Below, one piece after another: positions 1-8,625 of a stretch of 64,000 nucleotides of DNA. The stretch covers positions 1,154,417 to 1,218,416 of the forward strand of contig NZ_CP136051.1 in assembly GCF_032999765.1 (NCBI RefSeq). Reading direction: 5' to 3'. The DNA is from Imperialibacter roseus (GTDB taxonomy: Bacteria; Bacteroidota; Bacteroidia; Cytophagales; Cyclobacteriaceae). Position 1 is the stretch's first letter. Each line of letters begins with the position of its first letter. The notes beneath the pieces were generated by a model, which was not told the DNA's origin, searched no databases, and was given only the letters and a program-made list of their open reading frames with translations. The translations under genes and the position numbers were made by a program.

Positions 1-1
1 T

Positions 2-826
2 TTTATGTCTGTGGCATTTACGCTGATCATGGATCCGGGAGAAACCTTTAAATGGATACTTCCTATCCTTATTGTATTCTGGCTGGCCTCCATGAGTATT
101 TTCACCAGCCCTGCTATTTCTACGATTGACCTGTTTGCCCCATCAAATAAATTACCAAGGGCGATGGCCATTATCACTATTGTGTATGGTGCGTTGTATG
201 CTCTCGAGCCAGTGATTGTCGATCTGGTGGATTTCCTGGGAGCGCCAATTACTTTCGTTGTTGGAGGCATAATTACAGCCGGTTCAGGCTTCTTGATGAA
301 AAAGAACATGGGCAATAGCCTGGACGGTATTGTGACTGACGTAAAGAAAGAGGACACAAAGAAATCTGACTATACTTATGCATTTATTGTCGGTTTGGCT
401 TTTGGGGTGTCCACTACGATTCTTTTCAACTTGTTTCCAGGTTGGTTGGAGCCTAAAATAGGACACGTATTTGACGTAAGCAGTAGTGTGATTATTTCCA
501 TAGTGCTCTTCCTCTCAGCTGTATTCTCACTGCCGATAAGCCGAATGGTTGAAAAACGTCCAATTTACATTTCGTTGTTGATTAGTATCATAGCCATCTT
601 TGCTATCATCTACGCCATTTACTTTGTAGAAAACTCATACGTAACCATCGTATTGCTTTTACTTTTCTCCTTCTTCTACAGCATGGTATCTGTATGTGGT
701 CTTCCGGTGGCTTTGAGCGTGATCAACGACAAGAACAAAGTGTTTGGTGTGGGCATCTTCTTTAGCGGCTTTGAATTGCCCAACGGAATTCTCGAAGCGG
801 TACTGGTGGCTCAGGGACTTTACTAA
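2..826 (+). CDS. MFS transporter, C-terminal part (cut by window edge)
   Basis: The reading frame is open to the left edge, so the true start lies outside and the first visible Met (position 5) is internal. The visible part holds about nine hydrophobic segments. A Lys/Asp-rich hydrophilic stretch (residues 99-122 from that Met) splits them into roughly three plus six, as in the central loop of a 12-helix major facilitator. About three N-terminal helices are therefore missing. No substrate-specific motif is visible. It ends 58 bp before the fumarylacetoacetase gene on the same strand, so a link to aromatic amino acid use is possible but only inferred from position. The family call rests on topology more than on a signature motif. 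Confidence 0.65.
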   Translation, partial: FMSVAFTLIMDPGETFKWILPILIVFWLASMSIFTSPAISTIDLFAPSNKLPRAMAIITIVYGALYALEPVIVDLVDFLGAPITFVVGGIITAGSGFLMKKNMGNSLDGIVTDVKKEDTKKSDYTYAFIVGLAFGVSTTILFNLFPGWLEPKIGHVFDVSSSVIISIVLFLSAVFSLPISRMVEKRPIYISLLISIIAIFAIIYAIYFVENSYVTIVLLLLFSFFYSMVSVCGLPVALSVINDKNKVFGVGIFFSGFELPNGILEAVLVAQGLY

Positions 827-884
827 TTAAGATTCCTTGATCATTCTTTTAACTTTGCTGTAGTTGAAAGAACAAGACCCAAAG

Positions 885-2159
885 ATGATTATAACAGCAA
901 ACGAACCCTCATTAAAATCATGGGTAGAAGTCAGGCCAGGGTCTGACTTCCCCATTCAAAACCTTCCCTTCGGTATTTTTCAAACAGCGGACACCCAGCC
1001 AAGAGTTGGTGTGGCCATCGGAGACTATGTGCTTGACCTCAAAATGCTGGCCCACGAAGGGTTTCTGGAGGCGCTTCATATACCGGAATCGGTGTTCGCC
1101 CAACCCTACCTGAATGAATTGATGGCCTACGGAAAGGAAAAGATCACTGAGGTGAGGAACAGAATAGCCGACCTTCTCAATGTTGAAAATGAAGATCTCC
1201 AGGATGAGGAGGATTTGCTGGCTGACCTGCTGGTGCCGATGAAAGAGGCGAAAATGCTCATGCCGGTGCTGGTGCGGGACTACACCGATTTCTACTCCAG
1301 CAAAGAGCACGCCACCAATGTAGGCACCATGTTTCGTGATCCGGCTAATGCCTTGCTGCCTAACTGGAAGCACTTGCCCGTGGGCTATCATGGCAGGGCG
1401 TCGTCCATCATTGTCAGCGGGGAACCTATACGTCGGCCGAAAGGGCAGCGAAAAGATGGCGACAAAGACCAGCCGGTGTTTGGGCCGAGTGGGCGCCTCG
1501 ACTTCGAATTAGAAATGGCATTTATCACCTGCAAAGAGAACAAGCTGGGTGAAAGCATTTCTACATCGGAAGCTGATGACTACATTTTCGGCTTTGTACT
1601 TTTCAACGATTGGTCGGCCAGGGACATGCAAGCCTGGGAGTATGTGCCGCTCGGGCCGTTTCTTGCCAAAAATTTTGCGTCGTCTGTGTCGCCGTGGGTG
1701 GTGACCCTCGATGCACTGAAGCCATTTAGAGTGGCGGGCCCAACGCAGGAACCGGAAGTTTTGCCTTACCTGAAGGCCGAAGGTCTCAACAACTTTGATA
1801 TCAACCTCGAAGTGGGGATTCAGCCAAAAGGAGGTGCCGAGAAAGTGGTGTGCCGATCCAACTTCAAACACATGTACTGGAACATCCGCCAGCAGCTAGC
1901 CCACCATACTATCAACGGATGCAATATCAATGTTGGCGATATGTATGCTTCCGGCACCATCAGTGGCCCAACGCCAGACAGCTATGGTTCCATGCTGGAG
2001 CTCGCCTGGAAAGGAACGAAGCCCATTCCAATGCCTGACGGAACGAATCGTAGCTTCCTTCAGGATGGCGACACGGTAACCATGCGTGGCTTTGCAGAAA
2101 AAGATGGGATAAGAATTGGTTTTGGTGAAGTAAAGGCTGAAATTTTACCAGCTACTTAA
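885..2159 (+). CDS. fahA: Fumarylacetoacetase
   Basis: The cytoplasmic enzyme hydrolyses 4-fumarylacetoacetate to fumarate and acetoacetate, the last step of tyrosine/homogentisate breakdown. The N-terminal SH3-like part contains SWVEV and FPIQNLPFG. The catalytic domain shows DYTDFYSS and KEHATNVGTMFR (active-site His), LPVGYHGRASS, LDFELEMAF (metal-binding Glu pair) and FNDWSARDMQAWEYVPLGPF (metal-binding Asp). At 424 residues it has the usual length. An in-frame TTG at 864 would add seven residues, but I chose the ATG at 885 because homologues begin close to SWVEV. Homogentisate dioxygenase and maleylacetoacetate isomerase are not in the window. It is followed after 12 bp by an SGNH hydrolase, probably in one transcript. 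Confidence 0.95.
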   Translation: MIITANEPSLKSWVEVRPGSDFPIQNLPFGIFQTADTQPRVGVAIGDYVLDLKMLAHEGFLEALHIPESVFAQPYLNELMAYGKEKITEVRNRIADLLNVENEDLQDEEDLLADLLVPMKEAKMLMPVLVRDYTDFYSSKEHATNVGTMFRDPANALLPNWKHLPVGYHGRASSIIVSGEPIRRPKGQRKDGDKDQPVFGPSGRLDFELEMAFITCKENKLGESISTSEADDYIFGFVLFNDWSARDMQAWEYVPLGPFLAKNFASSVSPWVVTLDALKPFRVAGPTQEPEVLPYLKAEGLNNFDINLEVGIQPKGGAEKVVCRSNFKHMYWNIRQQLAHHTINGCNINVGDMYASGTISGPTPDSYGSMLELAWKGTKPIPMPDGTNRSFLQDGDTVTMRGFAEKDGIRIGFGEVKAEILPAT

Positions 2160-2171
2160 ACACTTTGCCCT

Positions 2172-2798
2172 ATGAAATCCATTTTTCTTACGCTTATGCT
2201 TGCAGGTTTTTTTATGGTTAAGGCCCAACCAATCAAAGTGGCCTGTGTTGGTGATAGTATCACCGAAGGTCACGGCATTGACGAGGAAGACAAGCGATAC
2301 CCGCAAGTACTGGGCCAGCTGCTTGGTGCTGATTATGAGGTTAGAAATTACGGCATCAGCGGAAGAACACTATTAAAACAAGGGGACTTTCCCTATTGGA
2401 ACGAACCGAAGTACAAAGAGGTGTTGGCGTGGCAGCCTGACATCGTTGTCATCAAGCTTGGCACGAACGACAGCAAGCCACAAAACTGGAAATACAAGGG
2501 AGACTTTATTGACGAGTACCTGGAGTTTATCCAGTCATTTGCTTCGTTGCCCAGCCAGCCAAAAATCTACATTTGCCTGCCGGTGCCGGTTTACAAAGAT
2601 GCTTTTGACATTACCGAGGAAGTAGTAAAAGGAGGTGTGATTCCCAGAGTGGAGCAAACGGCAAAAGAGACCAAATTGAAAACGATTGACCTTTACAAGG
2701 CGTTGTCGGGGCATCCCGAAATGTTTCCTGACGGAGTGCATCCCAATGCCGCCGGAGCAAGCCTGATAGCCGAAGCTGTTTACAAGAAAATCAAATAA
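2172..2798 (+). CDS. Secreted SGNH/GDSL-family esterase
   Basis: This 208-residue protein starts with a signal peptide (hydrophobic run about residues 3-17, cleavage near KAQ) and so acts outside the cytoplasm. Block I is CVGDSITEG with the nucleophile Ser29. Block III is LGTNDSKP with the oxyanion Asn. Block V is DGVHPN with Asp187 and His190 completing the triad. The fold resembles lysophospholipase L1/TesA and acetyl-esterases. The substrate cannot be read from the sequence; sialate or carbohydrate O-acetyl groups and lysophospholipids are all possible. It lies between fahA (12 bp upstream) and a flavin-reductase-like gene (1 bp gap downstream). Confidence 0.85.
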   Translation: MKSIFLTLMLAGFFMVKAQPIKVACVGDSITEGHGIDEEDKRYPQVLGQLLGADYEVRNYGISGRTLLKQGDFPYWNEPKYKEVLAWQPDIVVIKLGTNDSKPQNWKYKGDFIDEYLEFIQSFASLPSQPKIYICLPVPVYKDAFDITEEVVKGGVIPRVEQTAKETKLKTIDLYKALSGHPEMFPDGVHPNAAGASLIAEAVYKKIK

Positions 2799-2799
2799 C

Positions 2800-3699
2800 A
2801 TGGATCAGCTGATGACCATTGACCCGAAGGATATAAGCGTTCCGGCTTTGCACGGGCTTATGCAGGGAGTGGTAGCCCCGAGGCCTATAGCATTTGCCAG
2901 CACAGTTGATAAAGATGGAAAGGTCAATCTCAGCCCTTTCAGCTTTTTCAATATGTTTAGTTCCAACCCACCCATTCTTATTTTTTCTCCATCAAGAAGG
3001 GTGCGGGACAATTCCACCAAACACACATTGGACAATGTGCACGAACATGGTGAAGTGGTGATCAATATTGTGAACTATGCCATGGTGCAGCAAATGTCGC
3101 TATCGAGCACGGAATATGAGAAAGGTGTCAATGAGTTTATCAAGGCTGGGTTTACGGAAGTTCCTTCAGAAAAAGTGAAGCCGCCGAGGGTAGGGGAGTC
3201 GCCAGCAGCTTTTGAATGTAAGGTGAAGCAAATCATTCCTCTCGGAGACCAGGGCGGTGCTGGCAATCTTGTGATTTGTGAGGTGTTGCTCATACATTTC
3301 AAAAAAGAAATACTTGACGAACAGGGGAGAGTGGATACAGAAAAGGTAGACACCGTTGCTCGCATGGGAGGCAACTGGTATTGCAGAGCCCACGGGGAGG
3401 CGTTATTTGAAGTTCCAAAACCCCTGGAGACCAAAGGCATTGGGGTGGATCAGCTACCTGAGCGTATAAGGCTAAGTAATGTGCTTACTGGCAACGATTT
3501 GGGCATGTTAGGTAATGTGGAGCACCTGCCAAGCGATGCAGAGGTAAGAGAGTACCATAAGCACGAGAAGGTACAACTGCTGGTAGCGGAATACGAAAAT
3601 GACCCAACTGGTTTTGAGGAGGCACTGCATCAGCTCGCCCAGCAATACCTGCATGATGGGTATGTGGAGATAGCGTGGAAGATTTTGTTGCAGATTTAG
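2800..3699 (+). CDS. Flavin reductase-like (FMN-binding split barrel) protein
   Basis: The first ~200 residues match the flavin reductase-like family (DIM6/NTAB type), with VVAPRPIAFASTVDKDG, NLSPFSFFNMFSSNPP and VVINIVNYAM. Members bind FMN and either reduce it for a partner monooxygenase or serve as flavoproteins of unknown role. The remaining ~95 residues form an acidic C-terminal extension without a recognised domain. The ATG at 2800 begins 1 bp after the SGNH stop codon, so the two genes are co-transcribed. A second Met at 2812 could also serve as start. No monooxygenase partner is present, so the physiological acceptor is unknown. Confidence 0.8.
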   Translation: MDQLMTIDPKDISVPALHGLMQGVVAPRPIAFASTVDKDGKVNLSPFSFFNMFSSNPPILIFSPSRRVRDNSTKHTLDNVHEHGEVVINIVNYAMVQQMSLSSTEYEKGVNEFIKAGFTEVPSEKVKPPRVGESPAAFECKVKQIIPLGDQGGAGNLVICEVLLIHFKKEILDEQGRVDTEKVDTVARMGGNWYCRAHGEALFEVPKPLETKGIGVDQLPERIRLSNVLTGNDLGMLGNVEHLPSDAEVREYHKHEKVQLLVAEYENDPTGFEEALHQLAQQYLHDGYVEIAWKILLQI

Positions 3700-3719
3700 A
3701 AAGAGCGGAGAAAAGGAAA

Positions 3720-3739
3720 GCCGCCCCTTCCGGAACGGC
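3720..3739 (-). terminator. Likely terminator of the haem uptake operon
   Basis: Read on the minus strand after hmuY, the segment folds as a GCCGTTCC/GGGGCGGC hairpin (two G-T pairs, GGAA loop) and continues into a C-interrupted T-rich tract. It lies 66 bp past the hmuY stop. The imperfect T tract keeps confidence moderate. Confidence 0.45.
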
Positions 3740-3805
3740 CTTGCCTACTACTACATCCTACTTAAACTACTTGTTATTCAGTAAACTCTTAGCAGCCAGG
3801 ATGCT

Positions 3806-5224
3806 TCAGTCAAGCAGTTCGTAGGCTATCTGCGGTTTCCCACGCTCGCCTCCCTGCATCAATGCAGTAAATTTCAGTTTGTAGTAGTTGCCACTTGTGT
3901 CTTTGATCACGTAGAACCTGTCCTCATATACACCCGGCTGACTTCCACCAGGCCCACCTGTTACTCGCCAGGTCGAGCCGATAGCAGTCTGGCTTTCACT
4001 GAATTCCAGGCTGGCTATGTCGCTGCTGCTGAAGCTCTCGTAGCTTTTAGTTTCCGTTACCACCATGGCCGTTTCTACTCCGGCTGTATTTTGCAATACG
4101 ATGTCCTGGAAATAGTAAGGGATAGCGCCGCCGCCAAAATTGGTGGAATTCATAAAGCCAGTCCAGGCAATGTCCCACTTGTCTTTGGCTGGCTCTACGT
4201 CCACAACGCCGTCCTCAAAGTGAGCATAGACAAACTGTTGAGCTTCTACTTTGTCAATTTCCAATTCTGAAAAAGTGGTAGCGGAAATGTCGGCATACTG
4301 AAGAAGGTAGCCGTCTGCCGTTTGGCTTATCTTGATTTTCTTCCAGCCTCTTGTTTCGCCTGGAGCGCCAGCAGTAGCGGCAGGCGCTTCCCCCCGGTTG
4401 ATAATATACACAACATTTTCATCTGCCGTAGCTGAAATTTCCGCAATGGCAGTTTTGTCCAGGTCACCGCTTGGGTCATCGATCCAACCAAAAGCATCGG
4501 TAGAAAAAGCATTGATGCTCATGGCTGCTGCAAACCCAACTGTGTCGGTAGCAGTTACTTCTGCGAGATCTGTCTTTTCCAGTGCCTGGGCAAACATGGT
4601 AACCGACGAGTTGAGAATAACTTTGAAATCGACTCCTGAGTAGAAGCCGAGATCCCATCCATTGCGGTTCACTGCTGTTTGGCGGTTGGCACTCAGGTCA
4701 ATGAATACCTTGTTGGAGTAGGTAGCTCCTCCTCCTTCGATGTCGATCTGACCTTGTGCCGCCAATATCTCAGCAAAGCTGAGCGTCATGGTGGCGGTGG
4801 TGCCAGGCAAAAGCCCATCGGTAGAAGTTGAGAGGGTAAACGTGATCACCTCATCTCCGTCGAAAAGAGCTGCATCAACCTTGGAAACTGTGAAGGATGC
4901 CTGCTCGGCACCTTCAGCAACTGTAAGGGTGATTGCGTCGTTGCTTGCTGCGGGCGTGGTGGTGAACTTGGTTCCGTAGGCAATGTTTTCTCCGGCAAGC
5001 TCCACCGTGATGTCAGCGGTTGCCACATCCAGCCCTCGTGAAAATGAGAGAACCACGTCAAGTTCGCTTTCATCTTCAGAAATGCTTTGCTGAGCTGATG
5101 GAAAATTGACAAGATTGTCAGGAAGGGCTGGTTCATCGTCGCCGCATGCTGTTAAAATGGCTGCCGAGCATATTGACAGGATAAAATATTTGGCTTTTAT
5201 CCAATGCGTAATTGTTTGTTTCAT
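3806..5224 (-). CDS. hmuY: HmuY-family haem-binding lipoprotein with Calx-beta-like N-terminal domain
   Basis: This is a 472-residue outer-membrane or surface lipoprotein. The signal peptide ends in the lipobox LTAC (Cys27) followed by GDDE. Residues about 38-155 look like a Calx-beta/immunoglobulin-like domain (YGTKF, GDEVITFTL). The rest is HmuY-like: repeated WDLGF and WDIAWTGF strands and a C-terminal DRFYVIKDTSGNYYKLKF block. HmuY proteins capture haem and hand it to the HmuR receptor. The two axial His residues known from Porphyromonas HmuY cannot be assigned here without an alignment. It is the last gene of the operon, 288 bp after hmuR, and that gap holds two structured repeats. The added N-terminal domain makes it longer than HmuY proteins that contain only the haem domain. 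Confidence 0.85.
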   Translation of the reverse strand: MKQTITHWIKAKYFILSICSAAILTACGDDEPALPDNLVNFPSAQQSISEDESELDVVLSFSRGLDVATADITVELAGENIAYGTKFTTTPAASNDAITLTVAEGAEQASFTVSKVDAALFDGDEVITFTLSTSTDGLLPGTTATMTLSFAEILAAQGQIDIEGGGATYSNKVFIDLSANRQTAVNRNGWDLGFYSGVDFKVILNSSVTMFAQALEKTDLAEVTATDTVGFAAAMSINAFSTDAFGWIDDPSGDLDKTAIAEISATADENVVYIINRGEAPAATAGAPGETRGWKKIKISQTADGYLLQYADISATTFSELEIDKVEAQQFVYAHFEDGVVDVEPAKDKWDIAWTGFMNSTNFGGGAIPYYFQDIVLQNTAGVETAMVVTETKSYESFSSSDIASLEFSESQTAIGSTWRVTGGPGGSQPGVYEDRFYVIKDTSGNYYKLKFTALMQGGERGKPQIAYELLD

Positions 5225-5238
5225 CTGTATAAAATTTA

Positions 5239-5349
5239 CTTTTTAGCGGCCAGATGGAATAGCCAAAACCTTTTGGAAGCGATAGTCGACTATTCTCCGA
5301 CTTTATTCATTCCGCTGGGTATGGACTTTCCTTATGGCTATTTCATGTG
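5239..5349 (-). promoter_or_regulatory. Structured element, copy 2 (proximal to hmuY)
   Basis: Read on the minus strand just ahead of hmuY, this unit starts with ATGAAATAGCCA and closes with TGGCTATTCCAT, an 11-of-12 base-paired outer stem. Inside are the blocks CATACCCAGCGGAATGA and GCTTCCAAAAGG, an inner GGAA/TTCC helix, and an apical hairpin AGTCG/CGACT. The same blocks recur in copy 1. It ends 15 bp before the hmuY start codon. A cis-acting RNA is the simplest reading. A pair of DNA operators or a miniature repeat cannot be excluded. Confidence 0.55.
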
Positions 5350-5361
5350 CATATAGTTTTG

Positions 5362-5467
5362 TTTTTAAGGCCACATGGAATAGCCAACATCCTTTTGGAA
5401 ATGAAAATAGGTTGTTTAACGACCTACCTCATTTCGTTGGGTATGACTATTCTTATGGCTACTTCAC
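5362..5467 (-). promoter_or_regulatory. Structured element, copy 1 (proximal to hmuR)
   Basis: This is the first of two tandem units in the hmuR-hmuY gap. The minus-strand outer stem is GAAGTAGCCA/TGGCTATTCC. It shares CATACCCAACGAAATGA and ATTTCCAAAAGGATG with copy 2. The inner helix is GAAA/TTTC here and GGAA/TTCC in copy 2, so the bases change but pairing is kept. The apical hairpin (TAGGT/ACCTA) differs entirely in sequence from copy 2 but is again a hairpin. Twelve bases separate the copies. Conserved loops with changing stems are what a folded RNA would show. Confidence 0.55.
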
Positions 5468-5512
5468 TATTAATTTTAATTAGTCTTATTATAAATAGAA
5501 TTAGAAATTTTT

Positions 5513-7543
5513 TTACTTGTTCAGGTTGAAACTGAGCCCCAGAAAATAGGATCTTCCATAACCAATAGGCCTGGCACCTCCTGTGCTATGCGCTCCTCCG
5601 GTGTCTGTTGATGTGTTGTTTACATTCGTTACGTTGAGGAGGTTTCTTACTCCCAGCGTGGCACTCAGATAGCTGAATAGTTCCTTGCTGGTGGTAAAGT
5701 CCATCATGTGGTATCCATCAATTTTGGCTAGGCGAATAGCTTCACTACCAGTATCGTCTGTGCTCACTTCATAGTTGGGCAATGAACCGGTGTATTTGTA
5801 GAATACATTCAAGGTTAATCCGGCTGAAGCCATTTGATAGTTGGCCACCAAATTAGCTTCAGGCGCCCATGTGAATTCGGGAAGCTCGCTATCGTCGCCT
5901 ATTAGTTGATTGTATCGTCCGGTATACGAAACCCCTGCTTTTACTTCAAGTGCTTTGTTTGTATACGTTGTGTTCCACATAAGTCCCTTTGTTTTAAACT
6001 TATCAACATTGATGTAGGTCGTGATCAAGCTGTTGCTGGGTTTCTGTCCGTAGCTAATCATGTTATCTACTGCGTTAAAGAAACTATTCAGCGTCATGTC
6101 AACCCTCGATTTGGTTGTGCTCATCACCTTCCAGCTAAGTCCACCATTCACACTGTTAGATAGTTCGGCCTCCAGGTCGGGGTTTCCTTCGATGGAATGG
6201 CTGGCGTCGTAGAAGTTGAAGTACAGTTCTCTTAATGACGGCGCCCTGAAGCCTCTTGCATAAGCAGCCCTCAGTACCAGATTGTCGGTTAGCTGAAACT
6301 TGGTATTGATGGAAGGAACTGCTGGTGGCGCCTGGTACACCGAGTTTTTGATTACCCTAAACCCAGGCCTGATGCTTATTCTGTCAGTTGGGGTGTATTC
6401 AGTGGAAAAGAAGAAAGCGTAGTCGTTCAGCCAGGGAGCGTCAGCACTGATGCGGCCCCCTTCTCCCTGTTCCAGGTTGATGTCGTAGCCTGGCTGAAAT
6501 GACCATTGAGGTGAAAGTTGATACTGGAAAGTGCCTCTGAGGCTAACGCCGTCATAAGAGGATACATCCTGTAAACCTGCCCCAAGGGCCAGCCTCACAT
6601 CGCCAGTCTCCTGATCCACTGTGGTCGTAAGCGTGCGTCTGCTAAAATTGATAAGAGAAACAGCGCCGTTATAGCTCAACTTGTCAAATAGCCTGGTTTG
6701 GCCCTGCAACTGGTGGTTAAACCTTTCGGTCATATACTCCTGATCAAGCGCCTCACCGCCATAGAAAGCGCCAGGGTTTTGAATAGATTCGTCCAGGTAG
6801 TCGAGCTTGTAGAAAATGTTTGATTTATCATTTCTGAAGCCGACGAGACCGCTGGTCAGCCATTGGTTTTTTGGGTGCCATTGTTTGTCCCGGCCCTCGG
6901 CGTTACCCTGCCATCCATAAAACTGGTTGTGACTCAGCCTGGCCTGGGTGTACACTTTGCCCAGCGTATAGCCTGCCCCCATGCTTTGATTGTGAACGCC
7001 CTTGTCGAATCCGTATTCCGATCCGGCAGACTCTTCCTGCACCCGGGCATCCAGTGAAAGCTTATCATTCTCTGGCTTTTTGGTAATGATGTTGATGACT
7101 CCTGCCAGCGCATCGGCACCATACACTACCGACATGGGGCCTTCCACTATCTCAATCTTCTCAATATTGTTGACATCGACCTGATTAAGAGCGCCTGAGT
7201 TAGAGGTGCCCTCCCTCGTAATCAAAGGCATGCCATCTATCAACACTTTGATGTTTTGACCGCCCAGCCCCTGTAGTGTCATACTCGACTCACCAAGCGC
7301 CATGTCCTGAGAAAACCTCACATTGAGTTCTGTCTGCAGCACATCCTGCAAACGATTAGCTCCTTGTGACTGGATTCTTTCCATAGCAATGGTTCTCACC
7401 TGATACACCGACCTACTGGCCGATTGAGATTCAAACTGGCCTGTGATAACAATGTCGTCCATCACGTAGCTTTTCAGGCTATCCTGCGCCACGAGGCCAG
7501 AATGGAGAACCAAAAGACAAGTGAAGAGAAAAACTACTCGCAT
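5513..7543 (-). CDS. hmuR: TonB-dependent haem receptor
   Basis: This outer-membrane gated channel takes haem from HmuY into the periplasm using TonB energy. After a signal peptide (FLFTCLLVLHSGLVAQ) come a TonB-box-like segment with DDIVITGQF and the plug domain (DVLQTELNVRF, LQGLGGQNIKVLIDGMP, IEKIEIVEGPMSVVYGADAL, GVINIITKK). A 22-strand barrel follows, with the typical RAAYARGFRAPSLRELYF and a C-terminal GYGRSYFLGLSFNL ending in hydrophobic/aromatic residues. I chose the ATG at 7543 (676 residues), which begins 2 bp after the hemS stop. The longer reading from 7582 would run into hemS and lacks an N-terminal signal. Operon position between hemS and hmuY supports haem as ligand. Confidence 0.9.
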   Translation of the reverse strand: MRVVFLFTCLLVLHSGLVAQDSLKSYVMDDIVITGQFESQSASRSVYQVRTIAMERIQSQGANRLQDVLQTELNVRFSQDMALGESSMTLQGLGGQNIKVLIDGMPLITREGTSNSGALNQVDVNNIEKIEIVEGPMSVVYGADALAGVINIITKKPENDKLSLDARVQEESAGSEYGFDKGVHNQSMGAGYTLGKVYTQARLSHNQFYGWQGNAEGRDKQWHPKNQWLTSGLVGFRNDKSNIFYKLDYLDESIQNPGAFYGGEALDQEYMTERFNHQLQGQTRLFDKLSYNGAVSLINFSRRTLTTTVDQETGDVRLALGAGLQDVSSYDGVSLRGTFQYQLSPQWSFQPGYDINLEQGEGGRISADAPWLNDYAFFFSTEYTPTDRISIRPGFRVIKNSVYQAPPAVPSINTKFQLTDNLVLRAAYARGFRAPSLRELYFNFYDASHSIEGNPDLEAELSNSVNGGLSWKVMSTTKSRVDMTLNSFFNAVDNMISYGQKPSNSLITTYINVDKFKTKGLMWNTTYTNKALEVKAGVSYTGRYNQLIGDDSELPEFTWAPEANLVANYQMASAGLTLNVFYKYTGSLPNYEVSTDDTGSEAIRLAKIDGYHMMDFTTSKELFSYLSATLGVRNLLNVTNVNNTSTDTGGAHSTGGARPIGYGRSYFLGLSFNLNK

Positions 7544-7545
7544 CC

Positions 7546-8625
7546 CTATAGCTTTGGTAGTGAGTCGACTAATTGCTTCCATGCCTCCAATTCAGGAATA
7601 CCTGGCTTTCTAAGGCCAAAAAACTGGGCAATCATATTCTTCTCTCCATCGAATACTTCAATGCTGGTGACGTTACCTTCCGATGTGGGTTTGCGTACTA
7701 CCCAGGCAGTTTGGCTGGCCTCCAGCTTCAGGTGCATGTTGAACTCCGGGTCGAGGACATTGAGCCATTTTTCCTGGCCCTCAAGAAGGCGGATCGTTTT
7801 TACCTTTCCTTGCTGAATTTGCAAGTTGCCCCTGTTTCCAGCAAAAATCATGACGGGAAGTTGGGTGCTTGCGGCAGTTTCGAGCACGTGCTGAAGGTTG
7901 TCAGTGCTTATGGGATAACTGAAAGTGCCATTGGCAATTTCAAGCGCCTTGTAGCGATGCACATTGTGCCTTTTCAGCATGCCAAAGAAGTCGTGTGTGT
8001 CTTTCAACTCGCTCCACTCTTTAAGAAAGGCGGGCTTGTCAATAGCGTCCCCAAATGTGGGTTGGCTGTAAGGCTCCACCGTTTGCCCCGGCTCCTGGTT
8101 GTCGGACCGGTAGTCTTCAACAATTTTCAGAAAGGCGTCGTTGTTGCTTTTTTCCTGTAGGTAAATTTTGGTGATCGCCTCTCCGGCCTTATCGAAAATC
8201 TGCAAACTGGTGAGTGTTCTGTCGCCTTTGGTCATTTGGTGGGCAAACCCAACGTGCCAGGCACTAAAGAAAACACGGGTTTCTATAGGGCCAATCACCG
8301 TTGCCATGGCTCTTTCGCCTTCGCCAAAAGTTTCCACTTTCTGGAACTTGCCCTTGTGCTCCAGCACACATGCGCCATTTCTGGTTAATGACATCACGTA
8401 GCCAAGCTCTGGCAGTCGTTTCAAAAAATCAGGCCAGCTTCGTTCAGGGGTGGCTTCCAGTCTCACACAGGCAGGGCCTACTTCTGTTGCCAAAAGCTCT
8501 GCTTCGCTTACTCCCAGCTCCTGAGCAGCATTTCTGATTCTCACATTTGGTTGTGCGGCTTGAATCTCTGCCCAGGCTTTTTTTAATGCCTCAACATCAG
8601 TTTTATCGATTGCTAAGTTTTCCAT
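7546..8625 (-). CDS. hemS: HemS/HmuS-type haem-degrading or haem-trafficking protein
   Basis: This 359-residue cytoplasmic protein has the duplicated HemS/ChuS fold. The N-terminal motif RIRNAAQELGVSEAELLA is the family hallmark and begins near residue 30. The two halves contain parallel blocks (GYVMSLTRNGACVLEHKGKF and LPVMIFAGNRGNLQIQQGKV; RVFFSAWHVGFA and MHLKLEASQTAWVVRKP). A THDFFGMLKRHNVHRYKAL segment at the domain junction carries His residues at about the position of the family's haem ligand. Members bind imported haem and, in some species, open the ring to free iron. Bacteroides-type hmu operons instead carry a CobN-like protein named HmuS, so I use hemS to avoid confusion. It overlaps hmuV by 1 bp. 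Confidence 0.9.
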   Translation of the reverse strand: MENLAIDKTDVEALKKAWAEIQAAQPNVRIRNAAQELGVSEAELLATEVGPACVRLEATPERSWPDFLKRLPELGYVMSLTRNGACVLEHKGKFQKVETFGEGERAMATVIGPIETRVFFSAWHVGFAHQMTKGDRTLTSLQIFDKAGEAITKIYLQEKSNNDAFLKIVEDYRSDNQEPGQTVEPYSQPTFGDAIDKPAFLKEWSELKDTHDFFGMLKRHNVHRYKALEIANGTFSYPISTDNLQHVLETAASTQLPVMIFAGNRGNLQIQQGKVKTIRLLEGQEKWLNVLDPEFNMHLKLEASQTAWVVRKPTSEGNVTSIEVFDGEKNMIAQFFGLRKPGIPELEAWKQLVDSLPKL

